From Stenogyne calaminthoides (Eukaryota; Streptophyta; Magnoliopsida; Lamiales; Lamiaceae), in NCBI GenBank assembly GCA_037126765.1, contig JBBCBC010000025.1, forward strand, positions 14,068,175-14,132,174: 64,000 bases of DNA, read 5' to 3'. This document shows positions 14,147 through 23,901 of the stretch, piece by piece. The notes under the pieces are model-generated. The model worked only from the letters and a program-made list of their open reading frames with translations. It ran no database searches and was not told the origin of the DNA. The position numbers and the translations under genes are program-made. Numbering within the stretch: the first letter of the stretch is position 1; every line of letters starts with the position of its first letter.

Positions 14147-14341
14147 GCTCGAGTCGAGCACTGTTGCTCGGCCTTTTTGGTCGAGCAGCACACTTTATGC
14201 AGTGAGTTCCGAATGTTTTTGGAGTTGCTCGACCGAATTTGGTCAAGCACGTCTGCACGGGTCGAGCAGCCCCAAATATTTTGAATTACTCGAGCGGGAG
14301 CCCATGCTCGAGTCGAGCAATCCTGCATGGGTCGAGCACGG
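14147..14341. repeat. Cluster of GTCGAGCA / GCTCGAG motifs
   Basis: The near-palindrome GCTCGAGTCGAGC occurs at 14147 and 14306, with looser GGTCGAGCA copies between them, and once more at 18343 close to the other end of the element. The noisy copy has the same cluster at about 6670-6840. Presence near both ends suggests the terminal or regulatory region of the Athila-like element. Confidence 0.6.
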
Positions 14342-14486
14342 CCACATAAAGTTTTCAAACCCTTTTCTTTCTCTCTTTTCCTCCATTTCTCTTCTTCCCC
14401 ATTACTCGACCAGAACCCTTAAAATCGCCCCCTTGCATATTTTTGCTCCCTTTTCACCATTTTCTCCACCAAACTCCACTCAAAAG

Positions 14487-15173
14487 GTATGTGGGTCACT
14501 AATCTCATCTATTTGCACAAGATTAATGGTATTTTCATGAGTATTGAGTAGTTTCTTGTGCATATGCTTAGTTGGTCGAAATTTTGGGAATTTTTGTACC
14601 ATGTGATGATATCTTGCATTATTCTTCCATGAGTTGTGTGATTTTTGCCTCTATTGTTGATGGGTTGCTCAATTGTGGGTTCAATTTTGTCTCTTGTGGT
14701 GAAACTTGGCTAATTTGAGTATGTTGGAAAAGTATGTGCTAGAATTGTCATATTTGTTAATTTGTGCCAAGTTTTTGTTTGTTATTGCTTGTGTTTACCA
14801 TAGCTTGAGTTAATTATTTATTTGTCAATGTGTAATTTGAATTGGATGACAATTTCAAGTTTACATTCAAATGTGGAAATTGAGGAAAGTTGTAGTATGA
14901 GCAAGTAGGAATTTTACAATAGTTGTGTGCCTTTGTTGAGTGAATGATAGATGTTCATGCACATTTGTCTTGGTTTGATGTTCATTTTGAGTTGTATGAC
15001 ATTTATTGATTTACTTGGATATGAACTTTTGGAGAAAAGTGGTTGATTTGTTTGTGATGAATGGTAAGAAATGGGAAATCTTGTGAGTTGGGTGTGAAAG
15101 TCATGGTGAATACTTGTGCTTTGTGGTATAAATTGATAAATGTTGTGTTAACACTTAATGACAAGTCTTTCAG
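14487..15173 (+). other. Predicted leader intron upstream of ORF1
   Basis: A strong donor (AAAAG|GTATGT at 14487) and a pyrimidine-rich acceptor (TCTTTCAG ending at 15173) enclose 687 bp of T-rich sequence without open frames. The acceptor lies three bases before the ORF1 ATG at 15177. The C/T-rich sequence upstream (14350-14480) would be the 5' untranslated exon. The same arrangement is visible in the noisy copy. Predicted only from splice motifs. Confidence 0.5.
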
Positions 15174-15176
15174 GAA

Positions 15177-16049
15177 ATGGCAGACAGAAACCGTCAAGGT
15201 CGGGGCAGAGGCCGAGGCCGTGGTAGGGGACCGAATGAAGTACCACCACTGACTGATGATGAATTAAGAGAAATTGAGGATGATTTAAGGGCTGATGGAG
15301 TCTTGCCTAGAGACTATAATCTTGATTTCGGAGATCGATGGAGGGGAATGGCAAAGAGATGGCAGAAATTTGCCGGAAAGATCGAGCCCACCCGGGTACT
15401 GGATGTAGAGTGCATGACCGCAATGGGGATATTGGATGATGTCCGGACCCTTTTCCAAAGGGTTGGAATGCAAGAGTTTCTGGATAGAATGACGGTCGAA
15501 CCACTTCTGTTAATGAATGAGGGGATCACGATGGAATTCATGAGCACCGTCATTGTGCATAAGCAAGGGGAGAGGCCTATTATAATCGAGTTCACCATTA
15601 ATGGCAATCCCTATAGTTTGTATGCATCGGAGGTGAGTGAGATAATCGGATGCCCCGGAGACCAAAGTGGGGAATTGTTCCATAAGAGGGAAGATTTCAA
15701 CGCCGTAGAGTTTTGGAAGGTCATATGCAAAGGGCCATTTGGAATCCCGCCCCCATACCAATCGAGAAATGCAAAAGCAAAAATGATACGGAATCCAACT
15801 CTACGGTACATCGAGAAAATTCTGGCCAACACAATTTTTGCTAGAACTGAGGGTGGCTCGATCTCGAATGATGAACTCTATTGCTTGTGGTGCCTTGTCA
15901 ACCAACATCGGTTTGATGTCGGTTCCTACTTGATGCTACAAATAGATCGAATGGTGACGAGGGCAGTGCATAGAGTGAAGATAGAGTTGTTCGTCATTAT
16001 GATTGCCAAACATTGTGAGTTCGATCTCGAGGATGGAGTGACTGAGTGA
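15177..16049 (+). CDS. Athila ORF1-like retroelement protein
   Basis: A 290-residue frame. It starts with an arginine/glycine-rich box (residues 3-20), probably for nucleic acid binding. The body resembles the plant ATHILA ORF-1 family: a segment around MQEFLDRM, a 'YSLYASEVSEIIGCP' type segment, then FWKVICKG and RNPTLRYIEKILANTIFART. In the family this protein comes from Athila-type Ty3/gypsy elements and lacks protease, reverse transcriptase and integrase; no pol genes are seen here either, so the element is non-autonomous. The ATG follows a splice-acceptor-like CAG by three bases. The frame ends at TGA (16047) and the reading continues in another frame from 16046, so a one-base indel probably split the original protein. 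The family call rests on remembered motifs. Confidence 0.65.
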   Translation: MADRNRQGRGRGRGRGRGPNEVPPLTDDELREIEDDLRADGVLPRDYNLDFGDRWRGMAKRWQKFAGKIEPTRVLDVECMTAMGILDDVRTLFQRVGMQEFLDRMTVEPLLLMNEGITMEFMSTVIVHKQGERPIIIEFTINGNPYSLYASEVSEIIGCPGDQSGELFHKREDFNAVEFWKVICKGPFGIPPPYQSRNAKAKMIRNPTLRYIEKILANTIFARTEGGSISNDELYCLWCLVNQHRFDVGSYLMLQIDRMVTRAVHRVKIELFVIMIAKHCEFDLEDGVTE

Positions 16050-16573
16050 AAGAAGCTCAATTTGAGGCACATGGAAATACACAAGTCGTGAGCCGCCTTC
16101 AAGGTCGGTTGTGCTTCAGGCAACAGGATGATAGTTACTTTCCATTGCCCAATCCTCATCTCACAAGCATCTTGGGGCACCGAAGCAACATCAACCTATT
16201 GGGCCCTCGACATCGTGACGCCGCCACCCGTCTATATGAAAATCTTTGGAATCAAGTGCCCAACCTTCAAGACCCAAATCAACCCCCACAAGAAGAGCAA
16301 GAAGAACAAGAAGAAGGTGGGAATGCAATTCTCATGAAAGGACAACAAGAAGAACAAATGGAAGAAGAACCCTACCACCCTGATTTTGGACAACAATTCG
16401 ATCAACAGGTGGATCAACCAAAGGTAGTTGGCGGATGGAGGTTGAGAAGAGAAGATTGGGAAGGCCTAAACAACAATGTGGCGGATCTTAGGGGAGGGAT
16501 GAACACAATGAGTTCGGCCATGGATAGAATGAGGGACGAAGTTCGGGCACAACAAGGGGAGATTGAAAATTGA
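16046..16573 (+). pseudogene. C-terminal part of the ORF1 protein, frameshifted
   Basis: An open frame of about 175 codons overlapping the end of the upstream frame by four bases. It starts with GTG rather than ATG, so it is most likely the continuation of ORF1 after a frameshift. It contains a Gln/Glu-rich acidic stretch (roughly residues 75-130) and ends with a short region of coiled-coil character (VADLRGGMNTMSSAMDRM). The counterpart in the noisy copy lies before 9011. Confidence 0.6.
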
Positions 16574-18148
16574 GATTTTGGATGAGAGCCCTCTATGTAG
16601 ACCGATTCCCAAACGAAGACCCCGATCAACAACCTCCTCCTCGGAATCGACGTCGTGGTGCACATTGAAAAAGGGAAGTGTGCCTCAAATGCCATTTCTT
16701 CTCTCTCAACTTTCTTTCTTCTCTCCTTACTCCTTTGATCATTGTTATTATTGGATATTTGGTTTGTACTTATTTGTTGATGGATTTGTGTGGAATTCTC
16801 ATTTCCCTTTGGATGGATTGGTAATTTGTATATTGACTTGATGATGTGTGGTGTTTGATTGGTTTGATTGAATGTGATTGAATTTTGGTACTTGTTTGAG
16901 TTTTTGATGGATGATGATGCTTTCTTTGAAGTGTGGTTATATTGTCTTGAAATGATTCATTCATGTGATTGTTGAACTTGGTTGAGTGCAATTTGTAAGA
17001 GTGTGCTCGTTCATCGTTACCAAGCTTGTGAGCTTTTGAGCTTAATTGAAGTGATCTTGTGATATGATTGCATTTTTGTTCGTGAGTGTGTCGTCTACAC
17101 TTGTGAGTGCTAGAACTTGCCCTTTGAACTTGTTTGAAACTTGACTTAGGAGGAATCATCTAAGAGGATAAGAGACATTTTGTTGTTCTATGAAGTCACT
17201 TGGCCATATATGATCCTTACCCAAAGAAAAGCATTTCCTTAGTTAGCCAGATTGAGCCTTGTAATCCATTTCTTGTCAAGCCACATCATGTAACCGAAGT
17301 ACCCATCGTTTCGTAAGCTCATTCGATCCTTGGTCAACTTGGGGAGCTTAAGTGATGGTATCTAGGGAGAAATGATTGTGAAATAAAAAAGGAGTACACA
17401 CTCTAGAATGGGAGGAATGAGTAAAAAGAAAAGTGGGTAAAAAGAGAAGTTGTCTAGTGGTGAAAGATAGAAAACAAAAATGAAAATGAAATTGAAAAAT
17501 TCAAGAAAAAGATAGTTCTTTCCAAGGGTTAATAATAATAAAAAAAAGTTTGCAAAAGAGGAACAAAGTTTCCCAAAACCCTTGGAAAATAAAAGTGTGA
17601 GGTTGCAAATATGGAGGATAAGTGTTGGGTATGGGTAAGAGTTCATTGAGAAACTCTTAGGAAAATATGAAGTTGAAGTTGTGAGTGTTGAACATCTGTG
17701 AATCTCTAGTACCAACTCTTGAGCTCCACAAGTTGAATGAAGTTACTTATCCCACACTAACCCTACCCGTCCAAAGAGCCCGACATTACAACCTTGCAAA
17801 GACCTCTTTGATTAGATGATGATGTCTAAGTAGATGGTAGAGAATTGAGTTTAAGGGCAAGCTTATGGTCGTTCATTTGTGTAGATTGACGATAGGGATA
17901 TGCATGACCTTATACACTTGAGGGATGAGAGATACACTACCCGTGAGAATGATGAATGAGTGCTTTTGACCGAGTTGCATTTTGATCATGTTTGACTTGA
18001 AGTGGTGAAGAGTTTGATTGGCAATGTGGTGCTTTGAGAGGAAAGTTGACTTGTCTTGTCTTGAACTTGAACTTGGATCACTATTTGAATCTTAAGCAAT
18101 CACCCCTTTGGTTTCTTTTCTTTGTTTGGGGACAAGTAAATCCTTAAG
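16574..18148 (+). other. 3' untranslated body of the Athila-like element
   Basis: About 1.6 kb with no frame of interest. It is a mostly T/G-rich plus strand with an A-rich stretch at 17380-17600. No protease, reverse transcriptase, RNase H or integrase motif was seen on either strand. This large non-coding interior fits a non-autonomous (LARD-like) retroelement. Confidence 0.55.
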
Positions 18149-18157
18149 TTTGGGGGG
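18149..18157 (+). other. Polypurine-tract-like G run
   Basis: AAGTTTGGGGGGTTTGATTAG at this place, preceded by GGGGACAAGTAAATCC, has the form seen just before the 3' LTR of Athila/Tat-type Ty3/gypsy elements. The LTR would begin at a following TG near 18159. No matching direct 5' LTR could be delimited. Confidence 0.45.
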
Positions 18158-18432
18158 TTTGATTAGTGGTGATTTTACTTGAGATTTTATGTTATTTCAT
18201 AGCTAGATGTGATGATTCTTGTATGATTTTGGCTATTATATTGTTGAATTTGGTAGAAAAGTTCATTTAAGCTTGTGTTATTTATTTGTGCAGGAATTGG
18301 GTTGAAAACGAAGATTTTATGAAAAATTGAGAAAAAGTGGTTGCTCGAGTCGAGCAGCCTTACTCGGGTCGTGCAGGTCCATAAGGCGGAGTGTTGGAAA
18401 TGCAATTTGGAAGAAAACACTATTTTGGAGTA

Positions 18433-18916
18433 AATGATAGAATTGGAATAAATTCGCTCAACTTTTAAGCACAAATTGACACCAACAACAACATAAAGCA
18501 TAAGTGCATTGGTGCAAGTGAATTTGTGAAAACGAACACGCCCCCCAAACTTTTTCATTGCTATGCAATTAAAAGTTTGGAAAATAGTGAAACAAAGAAT
18601 ATGCACCATGACCATTAAGCTCTAAGTTAACCACATTTCAACAATTAAGATCATCTACATTCATCTTTAACAAGCAAATATACCAACAAAAGAGAGCCCA
18701 ACACGGAAAAATTCATATACAAGTATTTTTACCATTAAGCTCAAAAACATGTCATACGGTGAACCTCACCAAAAACAAAACGGGGGTGTGCCGGTGCAAC
18801 AAAAATGCATAAGAAAATGCACACCCCCCCAAACATAGACTTTGCAAAGCAAATATGAGTTCGGGGAAGTGCTTGTACCTAAAGTGACCTTCGAGTACAC
18901 ATCTCCCTTTAAAGCT
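18433..18916 (-). repeat. Long inverted repeat, right arm
   Basis: Reverse complement of 13454-13943. Beyond its outer end both arms continue into GTGTCGCG-rich sequence. Between the arms lie about 4.5 kb carrying ORF1. Confidence 0.8.
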
Positions 18917-18939
18917 CGATATCCACCAAGCCTCGAATT

Positions 18940-19085
18940 TTTTGTGTCGCGCACACCATGCGACACGAAATACTGGTGTCGCGTACACATCTCCCTTTAA
19001 ATCCGGTGTTGGGGTTGTTGACCGCGACACGAAATCCGGTGTCGCGCGTTGACCGCGACACCCAAAGCCTGTGTCGCGCGTCGTC
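18940..19085. repeat. Cluster of GTGTCGCG / CGCGACAC motifs
   Basis: At least six copies of the 8-mer GTGTCGCG or its complement in 145 bp of GC-rich DNA surrounded by AT-rich DNA. Similar clusters lie at 13341-13440 and 23060-23230. They may be terminal or subterminal transposon repeats. Confidence 0.6.
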
Positions 19086-19464
19086 CGATTTTTTTTTTAT
19101 TAACTTAAATTAATTTATAATTTGTTAGTTATAATTATTTATTTAACTAATTAAATGTATTATTTGATTAATTTAAAATTATTAATTATTTGGTCATTAA
19201 GTATTATTTCATTAACTAAAAAGTGTTAGTTATTTGTTATCAACAATATTAGTTCATCAATTGAAAAGTATTAGTTCATTCATTAAAAAGTATTAGTTAG
19301 TTGGTTATAAAGTATTAGTTCATTTATTGAAAAGTATTAGTTCAATTATCAATTTAAACATGAAAAAAAAATATTCACATTATATGAAAAAAAATATACA
19401 CATTACATAATTTCTATCCGAGAATGGATTGCGACGTGCTGCTAGAAAAAAAATGTATAAAATA
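19086..19464. other. AT-rich spacer with AAAGTATTAGTT repeats
   Basis: No gene. AT-rich sequence in which AAAGTATTAGTT and close variants recur about every 20-30 bases between 19208 and 19350. It lies just downstream of the transposase stop codon. The noisy copy has the same array at 11560-11680. Confidence 0.6.
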
Positions 19465-22400
19465 TTACAAAAATGTATAATATTTGTCTTTCTCGTTATT
19501 TCTAGACCTATAATTAGCCTCACATCGCGGTGCATCCGAGTCGTGTAATGTATGGTATATATCTATCCTGCTTTCAAATTCTAAATGTATATCATTTACA
19601 GAAGGGTCATGTTCGCGTTCCCAGTATGCAGATATAAACGGTACTGGATGCTCATCGGTTGTCATATGCAACTGAAATTACAGTTAAAAAATTATAATTA
19701 TAATTAAATCAAATTTATGAATAAAAAAATTTATAAAATAACATTAATATAATTTTTTCTTACCAATATCCAATGAGAATTGTTGTGCACGCTCCCTAAG
19801 ATCAATTTGACGGTCGGAAGTCCTTGATATTCATCTGTTATTGCGGGAAGGCAAAAATGTCCGCCATGTTCACTAAATGACATTACGAAAACGTTATATG
19901 TGGTTGCAACCAGATATCCATGTTCAGGTAATGAAAACCATTTATCACGTGTGGCATAATTGTGGAAGTGATTAAGTGATTTTTCCAACTCTGACATGGT
20001 TGTGTAACCACGTATAACATTTTTGTATAAATTGCGTCTTATTTGCAGATCATTAAAAAGATCCTTTCGTACCGTGGGTCATTTATCCCCGCTTCCGTAG
20101 ATTGTGAGTGCAACAGCTCTAAATCCGCAGTTCCCATCTCCAATTACATCATTGTAGGAATGAATATAATTTCTAATATATGGAGGAAAATCGTCCTCCA
20201 CCGGAGAGTTAAAAAACTGTATAGGATAGTTAATATTCGTTTGAAAATTGGGTGGCTTACTTGAACTAGCGGTACTGTTGCGATGCGGGACATCAGAAGG
20301 TGGAGGCCTCTTGGGCTTTGAAGTTAGAGTTTTGGGAAAATTTGTGTAGGTATGCCCCGGATTTTGGGAAAATCTGTTCCGAGTCTCTTCAGAAAAACTC
20401 ATCGTACATCTTTCTGATGTGCTATGTCTACGATCAGCTTCAGGTGGAATATCCTGGTGCGCATTAGTTGCTGCCACTCTCCCGTTACCCCTTTTTTGAG
20501 TAGACTTCTTGAATCCCACACCTTTCATCATTCTCTCATACCAAGAAGGTTGACGATCGCTGTCTTTAGTCTTCTGTGTCGACTTATTTTTTTTTTCAAC
20601 CTTCGGTGGAAGAATGTCTTCCGTGTCATCATCGAATAATTTTCTCCTAGTCTTACCACCACCGTCAACATTTGTTCCGGTGGTAGGTATACTAGAAAAA
20701 TCTATATCCAATGTTTTCCAAAACGAGTCTATACAATTTAAAGGTATTTGAAAGTTGTTTTCAAAGTACCTTGTAAGCTCGCATTGGCACGAAAGACCAT
20801 GTGTTCTTCTGAGATAGCAACCACATTTTTTTGGACCTAGTTTCCTCTGCACTTCTTCGACAATGAGATCGAACGCCTTAGACGTGATATTGCGCACTAG
20901 TTGGCTGAAGAATTCATTTTCTAGCATATCAGTCCTTGTCTTGTGGCCGCTAAATCTCGATTGTTTTTTTATCTCACATATTTGCAACTCCATTACCTGG
21001 TGAAGCTTTTTGAAGATCATGTCAAAGTGCTTCTTGCCGCCATCCAAGTTTATTTTCACTCTATGGTGTTCTTGTTCAACCCTACAAATATATTACATGT
21101 CTCGAAATGTCCTTCCAATAGTTTTAGTTATGATAATAGTGTAATAGTGTAAAAGTTGTCATAAAAAGTATTAATTTTGTTCGGTTACCTGTTCGTGGTG
21201 TAGTTTCCGTAGTGCAGGCGACGATCGAGATACATCCCTAAAATTCTTATTTTTTGCGGCCTGAGCCACGTATCTTCGCAATACGAAATTAGATCGCCAA
21301 ATGTGTCGTACTTCTTCTTTACGTAATCCCACCTAATTTCCCATTCTTCAGGTGTACTCGCCTGGATTGCATAATTCCACTGTAATTTAATATTATCAGC
21401 AAACTTTTTGTTTAATCCATTTTCTACTAGAGCTAGAGCCCGGGCATAAACAATTTGCTCTATGTGGCGTATGCATAAATGTGCTTGAGAATTTGGAAAA
21501 ACCACATCAATAGCATTCATCATCGCGAAAGCCCTGTCTATAACAACAACATTTTGTAGGTCACTCTCGTACAGTCCCCGAATAAATCGTAGGATATATT
21601 CGAAGTGTTCCTGCGTTTCACAGATCATATATGCATATGCAATGGTGAACGTCTTGTGAGTGCTTGTTGCCCCAACTGCCTCAAGTAAAGGCATACCGTA
21701 CATGTTCGTGTTGTATGTTGTGTCAATGATTAATACTTGTGGATACGTGTTGACCATTACAACCGAACATGGGTGGCTGAAAACTATATCTTCGAGTTCG
21801 TAATCAGCATCCGTCCTATAGTCGTACCTATATTTTTATATAAACAGATCAAATATAATACAATCAAAATATGAATACAATTATTTAGGTAACAAAAAAT
21901 AGGATTTCAAATTAACGAGTAGTGTATATATAATGCATATAGACTAAAGTTAATCATTAACAATAAATATGGTCATGTATAGATTGTATATCTAACTATA
22001 CCCCAGTAATATTTATATTGAGTGCAGTGGGATTAAAAGGAAATGTACTTGACTGATGAAGTTTTATAAAACAATCTTAAAAACTTTGCTAGTATTTATA
22101 CATGTAATTCCTCTTTCGCAGTAGGTGTATGAAGTTTTGTGTTGAGGTAAGCTCCTCACGGTTGTCTCTCCTTATCTTTTGTTGTGTATTGTATATTCTC
22201 TTTGAGTCCGTACTATTGTTGGGATCGATTGTCTTTAAATATCTCAAAATGTTGCTCGAACTGACATTCATTGAATCTAGCAGTTGTACATGTTTGTACT
22301 GTTCGGGGGTTATTTGACCAATTCTGGAACCCTCAACACATTTTGGAAATCGATGATTGTGTGTCCCCTCCAAAACACTAATTTGCCACATATCACGGTT

Positions 22401-22684
22401 GGGATCAGAAAGCCAAGCAACTAAACAAAAAGGACAAGATTTTTTTGCGGTTTTGTATTTCGCTCATTCGTGGTTTTTTTAGGTATATATTTGCCGCCTT
22501 CACTACATATATACCTTATCGTTGTTGCATTAGAATTACGAATGGACAATGTGATGTTTCTCATACCAGCAATACTCTTAACATAAAAAGCAACTCCGTC
22601 TTTTCCTATTAACCCATCACCAGGAGTAATAAAATCAGCAGTGACATCTTCGGACACATAATCAGCATCATAATAAGAACTCAT
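19465..22684 (-). pseudogene. Mutator-like transposase with OTU protease domain
   Basis: Minus-strand gene with about five exons: 22684-~22107 (FAR1-type DNA-binding region, CSEGGKY then a CPF motif and GTHNH), ~21829-21189 (MULE transposase: LIIDTTYNTN and VVIDRAFAMMNA carry the first two catalytic acids, then AHLCIRHI), 21081-19764 and 19671-19465 (stop). The third exon has a basic linker and then an OTU-type cysteine protease, with DGNCGFRA holding the catalytic Asp/Cys and NNSHWILV the catalytic His. In this family the transposase cuts and joins element ends; the protease role is unknown. Two defects: a one-base change in an A run near 22440 shifts frame inside the zinc-binding part, and TGA replaces an expected Trp codon at 20077-20079 in the OTU domain. 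Either could be real decay or a sequence error. The intron at 22107-21829 is the least certain. Confidence 0.8.
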
Positions 22685-23059
22685 TTTATGTAATATTATA
22701 AAAATATAGAGGTATAAGGTGATAATGAATACTAAAGAAATGTAGGAGAAAAATTTATAAGAATGTCTGTGCTGAAGTAGAATGTATAAATTGTGTGAAG
22801 AATTGTGTGAAGAATTTTGAACGATTAGAATGTATATGCTGAAGCAGATGAAATTTATAAGAAGGGTGAAATTTATAAGAAGGTCTGTGCTGAAGTAGCA
22901 TTGAAAATATAAAATAAGTATGAAGTAGCATATGAAATTTATAAGAAGGGTGAATCTGCATGAAAGGGGCCCATCAAAAGTTTCAAAATTAAAATAAGTA
23001 GTTCAGTACTGATAAAGTTGAGAAACCAGCACACGCGAACAGAAAAAGTCTGACACGGA
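22685..23059. other. Upstream region of the transposase gene, short direct repeats
   Basis: No gene. It contains GAAATTTATAAGAAGGGT three times and GTCTGTGCTGAAGTAG twice between 22755 and 22960, giving a patchwork of direct repeats about 100 bp upstream of the transposase ATG. This would be its promoter or 5' untranslated region. Confidence 0.5.
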
Positions 23060-23230
23060 TGGAAATTCAGCACGCGACACGTGGCATGGCGTGTCGCCCG
23101 AGGCATGTGACACGCGCCGCACTCGTCGCCTATACAGCGCGACACGCGCCCCACTGGCTCATCGGGCGCGTGACACAGCCGGCCGTGTCGCGCCACTCGC
23201 GCGACATGCTCCCCACGCGCCTGACTCGCC
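23060..23230. repeat. GC-rich block with GTGTCGCG-type motifs
   Basis: About 170 bp of GC-rich sequence with repeated CGCGACAC, GTGTCGCG and GTGACACGCG, sharply different from its AT-rich surroundings and similar to 18940-19085. The two blocks bracket the transposase gene, so they may belong to its terminal regions, but I could not align a clean terminal inverted repeat. Confidence 0.5.
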
Positions 23231-23402
23231 TGACTCCTCTTGTCCTCCTGAACTGATTTAACTACACGAACCTACTCACTTTATTATTTTTGTCGCGATG
23301 TTATTATTACTGTGTTCTCTAGCTATATAATAGAGTCTCAGATTTTATGATTCACAATTGAAAATAATTTAGCCACAATTGCAGATATTAGCTGGTTCAA
23401 AT

Positions 23403-23606
23403 ATGAGTCAACAAGATTCATTGTTTTATGGAGAAAAGTGGTCTAAAGAGGTAACTGAGTATCTGGTTGATTTTCTTGTAAAAGAAAATAGAGACGGTCG
23501 TTGGTTTTGGAACAATGATAATATGATTTCAATAGTTGGCGCTACACGACACATAAATATTAATTTTAATTATTTTCATGCTAATATTGTGTTGTTGTTT
23601 TGTTGA
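23403..23606 (+). CDS. Myb/SANT-like DNA-binding fragment
   Basis: A short frame starting MSQQDSLFYGEKWSKEV. The pattern WSKEVTEYLVDFLVKENRDG then RWFW resembles the start of the plant Myb/SANT-like domain found in transposon-associated proteins. Only the beginning of such a domain is present. The frame runs out at 23606 without a clear splice donor, and no second exon was recognised. It lies 0.7 kb upstream of the transposase gene in the opposite direction. It may be a truncated accessory gene of the same mobile unit. Confidence 0.5.
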   Translation: MSQQDSLFYGEKWSKEVTEYLVDFLVKENRDGRWFWNNDNMISIVGATRHININFNYFHANIVLLFC

Positions 23607-23621
23607 GATCGTTTAATTTTT

Positions 23622-23901
23622 TAAGTATTAGTAAATTTGGTTTTAAAGTATTAGTTCCATATTTATAAAGTATTAATTCATTCATATAAAAGTATTAGTG
23701 AATGAATATAAAATTTGGTAGTTTCATATTTATAAAGTATTAGTTTCATGTTTATAAAAGTATTAGTTAATGAATATAAAAGTATTAGTTTCATGTTTAT
23801 AAAGGTATTAGTGAATGAACATAAAATTATTAGTTTCATGTTTATAAAAGTATTAGTGAAATGAATATAAATGTATTAGTGAATGAATATAAAAGTATTA
23901 G
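23622..23901 (+). repeat. Degenerate ~22-bp tandem array (AAAGTATTAGT core)
   Basis: About a dozen imperfect copies of TATAAAAGTATTAGTGAATG, alternating with a TTTCATGT variant. The core AAAGTATTAGT matches the repeats at 19208-19350. Confidence 0.75.

Larger units (their letters stand above)
12410..19487 (+). repeat. Right (clean) copy of the duplicated ~7-kb segment
   Basis: Partner of 5005-11816. Frames are open here, so this copy should be used for interpretation. It contains two inverted arms, a leader with a predicted intron, an Athila-like ORF1, a long 3' untranslated part with a polypurine tract, and the 3' edge of the Mutator-like transposase locus. The left contig stops at the position equivalent to 19487, inside the last exon of that transposase. 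Confidence 0.85.

Noticed and set aside
17362..17715. 117-codon minus-strand frame with hydrophobic Phe/Leu/Ser stretches
   Set aside because: Low-complexity translation of an A-rich untranslated region; no matching frame in the noisy copy.
13454..18916. Reading the arms as the LTRs of the Athila-like element
   Set aside because: The arms are reverse complements of each other, whereas LTRs of one element are direct repeats.
18187..19030. Minus-strand frames over the right inverted arm
   Set aside because: The same peptides arise on the plus strand of the left arm; they are translations of the repeat, with no domain.
23622..23901. CRISPR-like regular repeat
   Set aside because: Imperfect 22-bp tandem units without unique spacers, in a plant nuclear genome.
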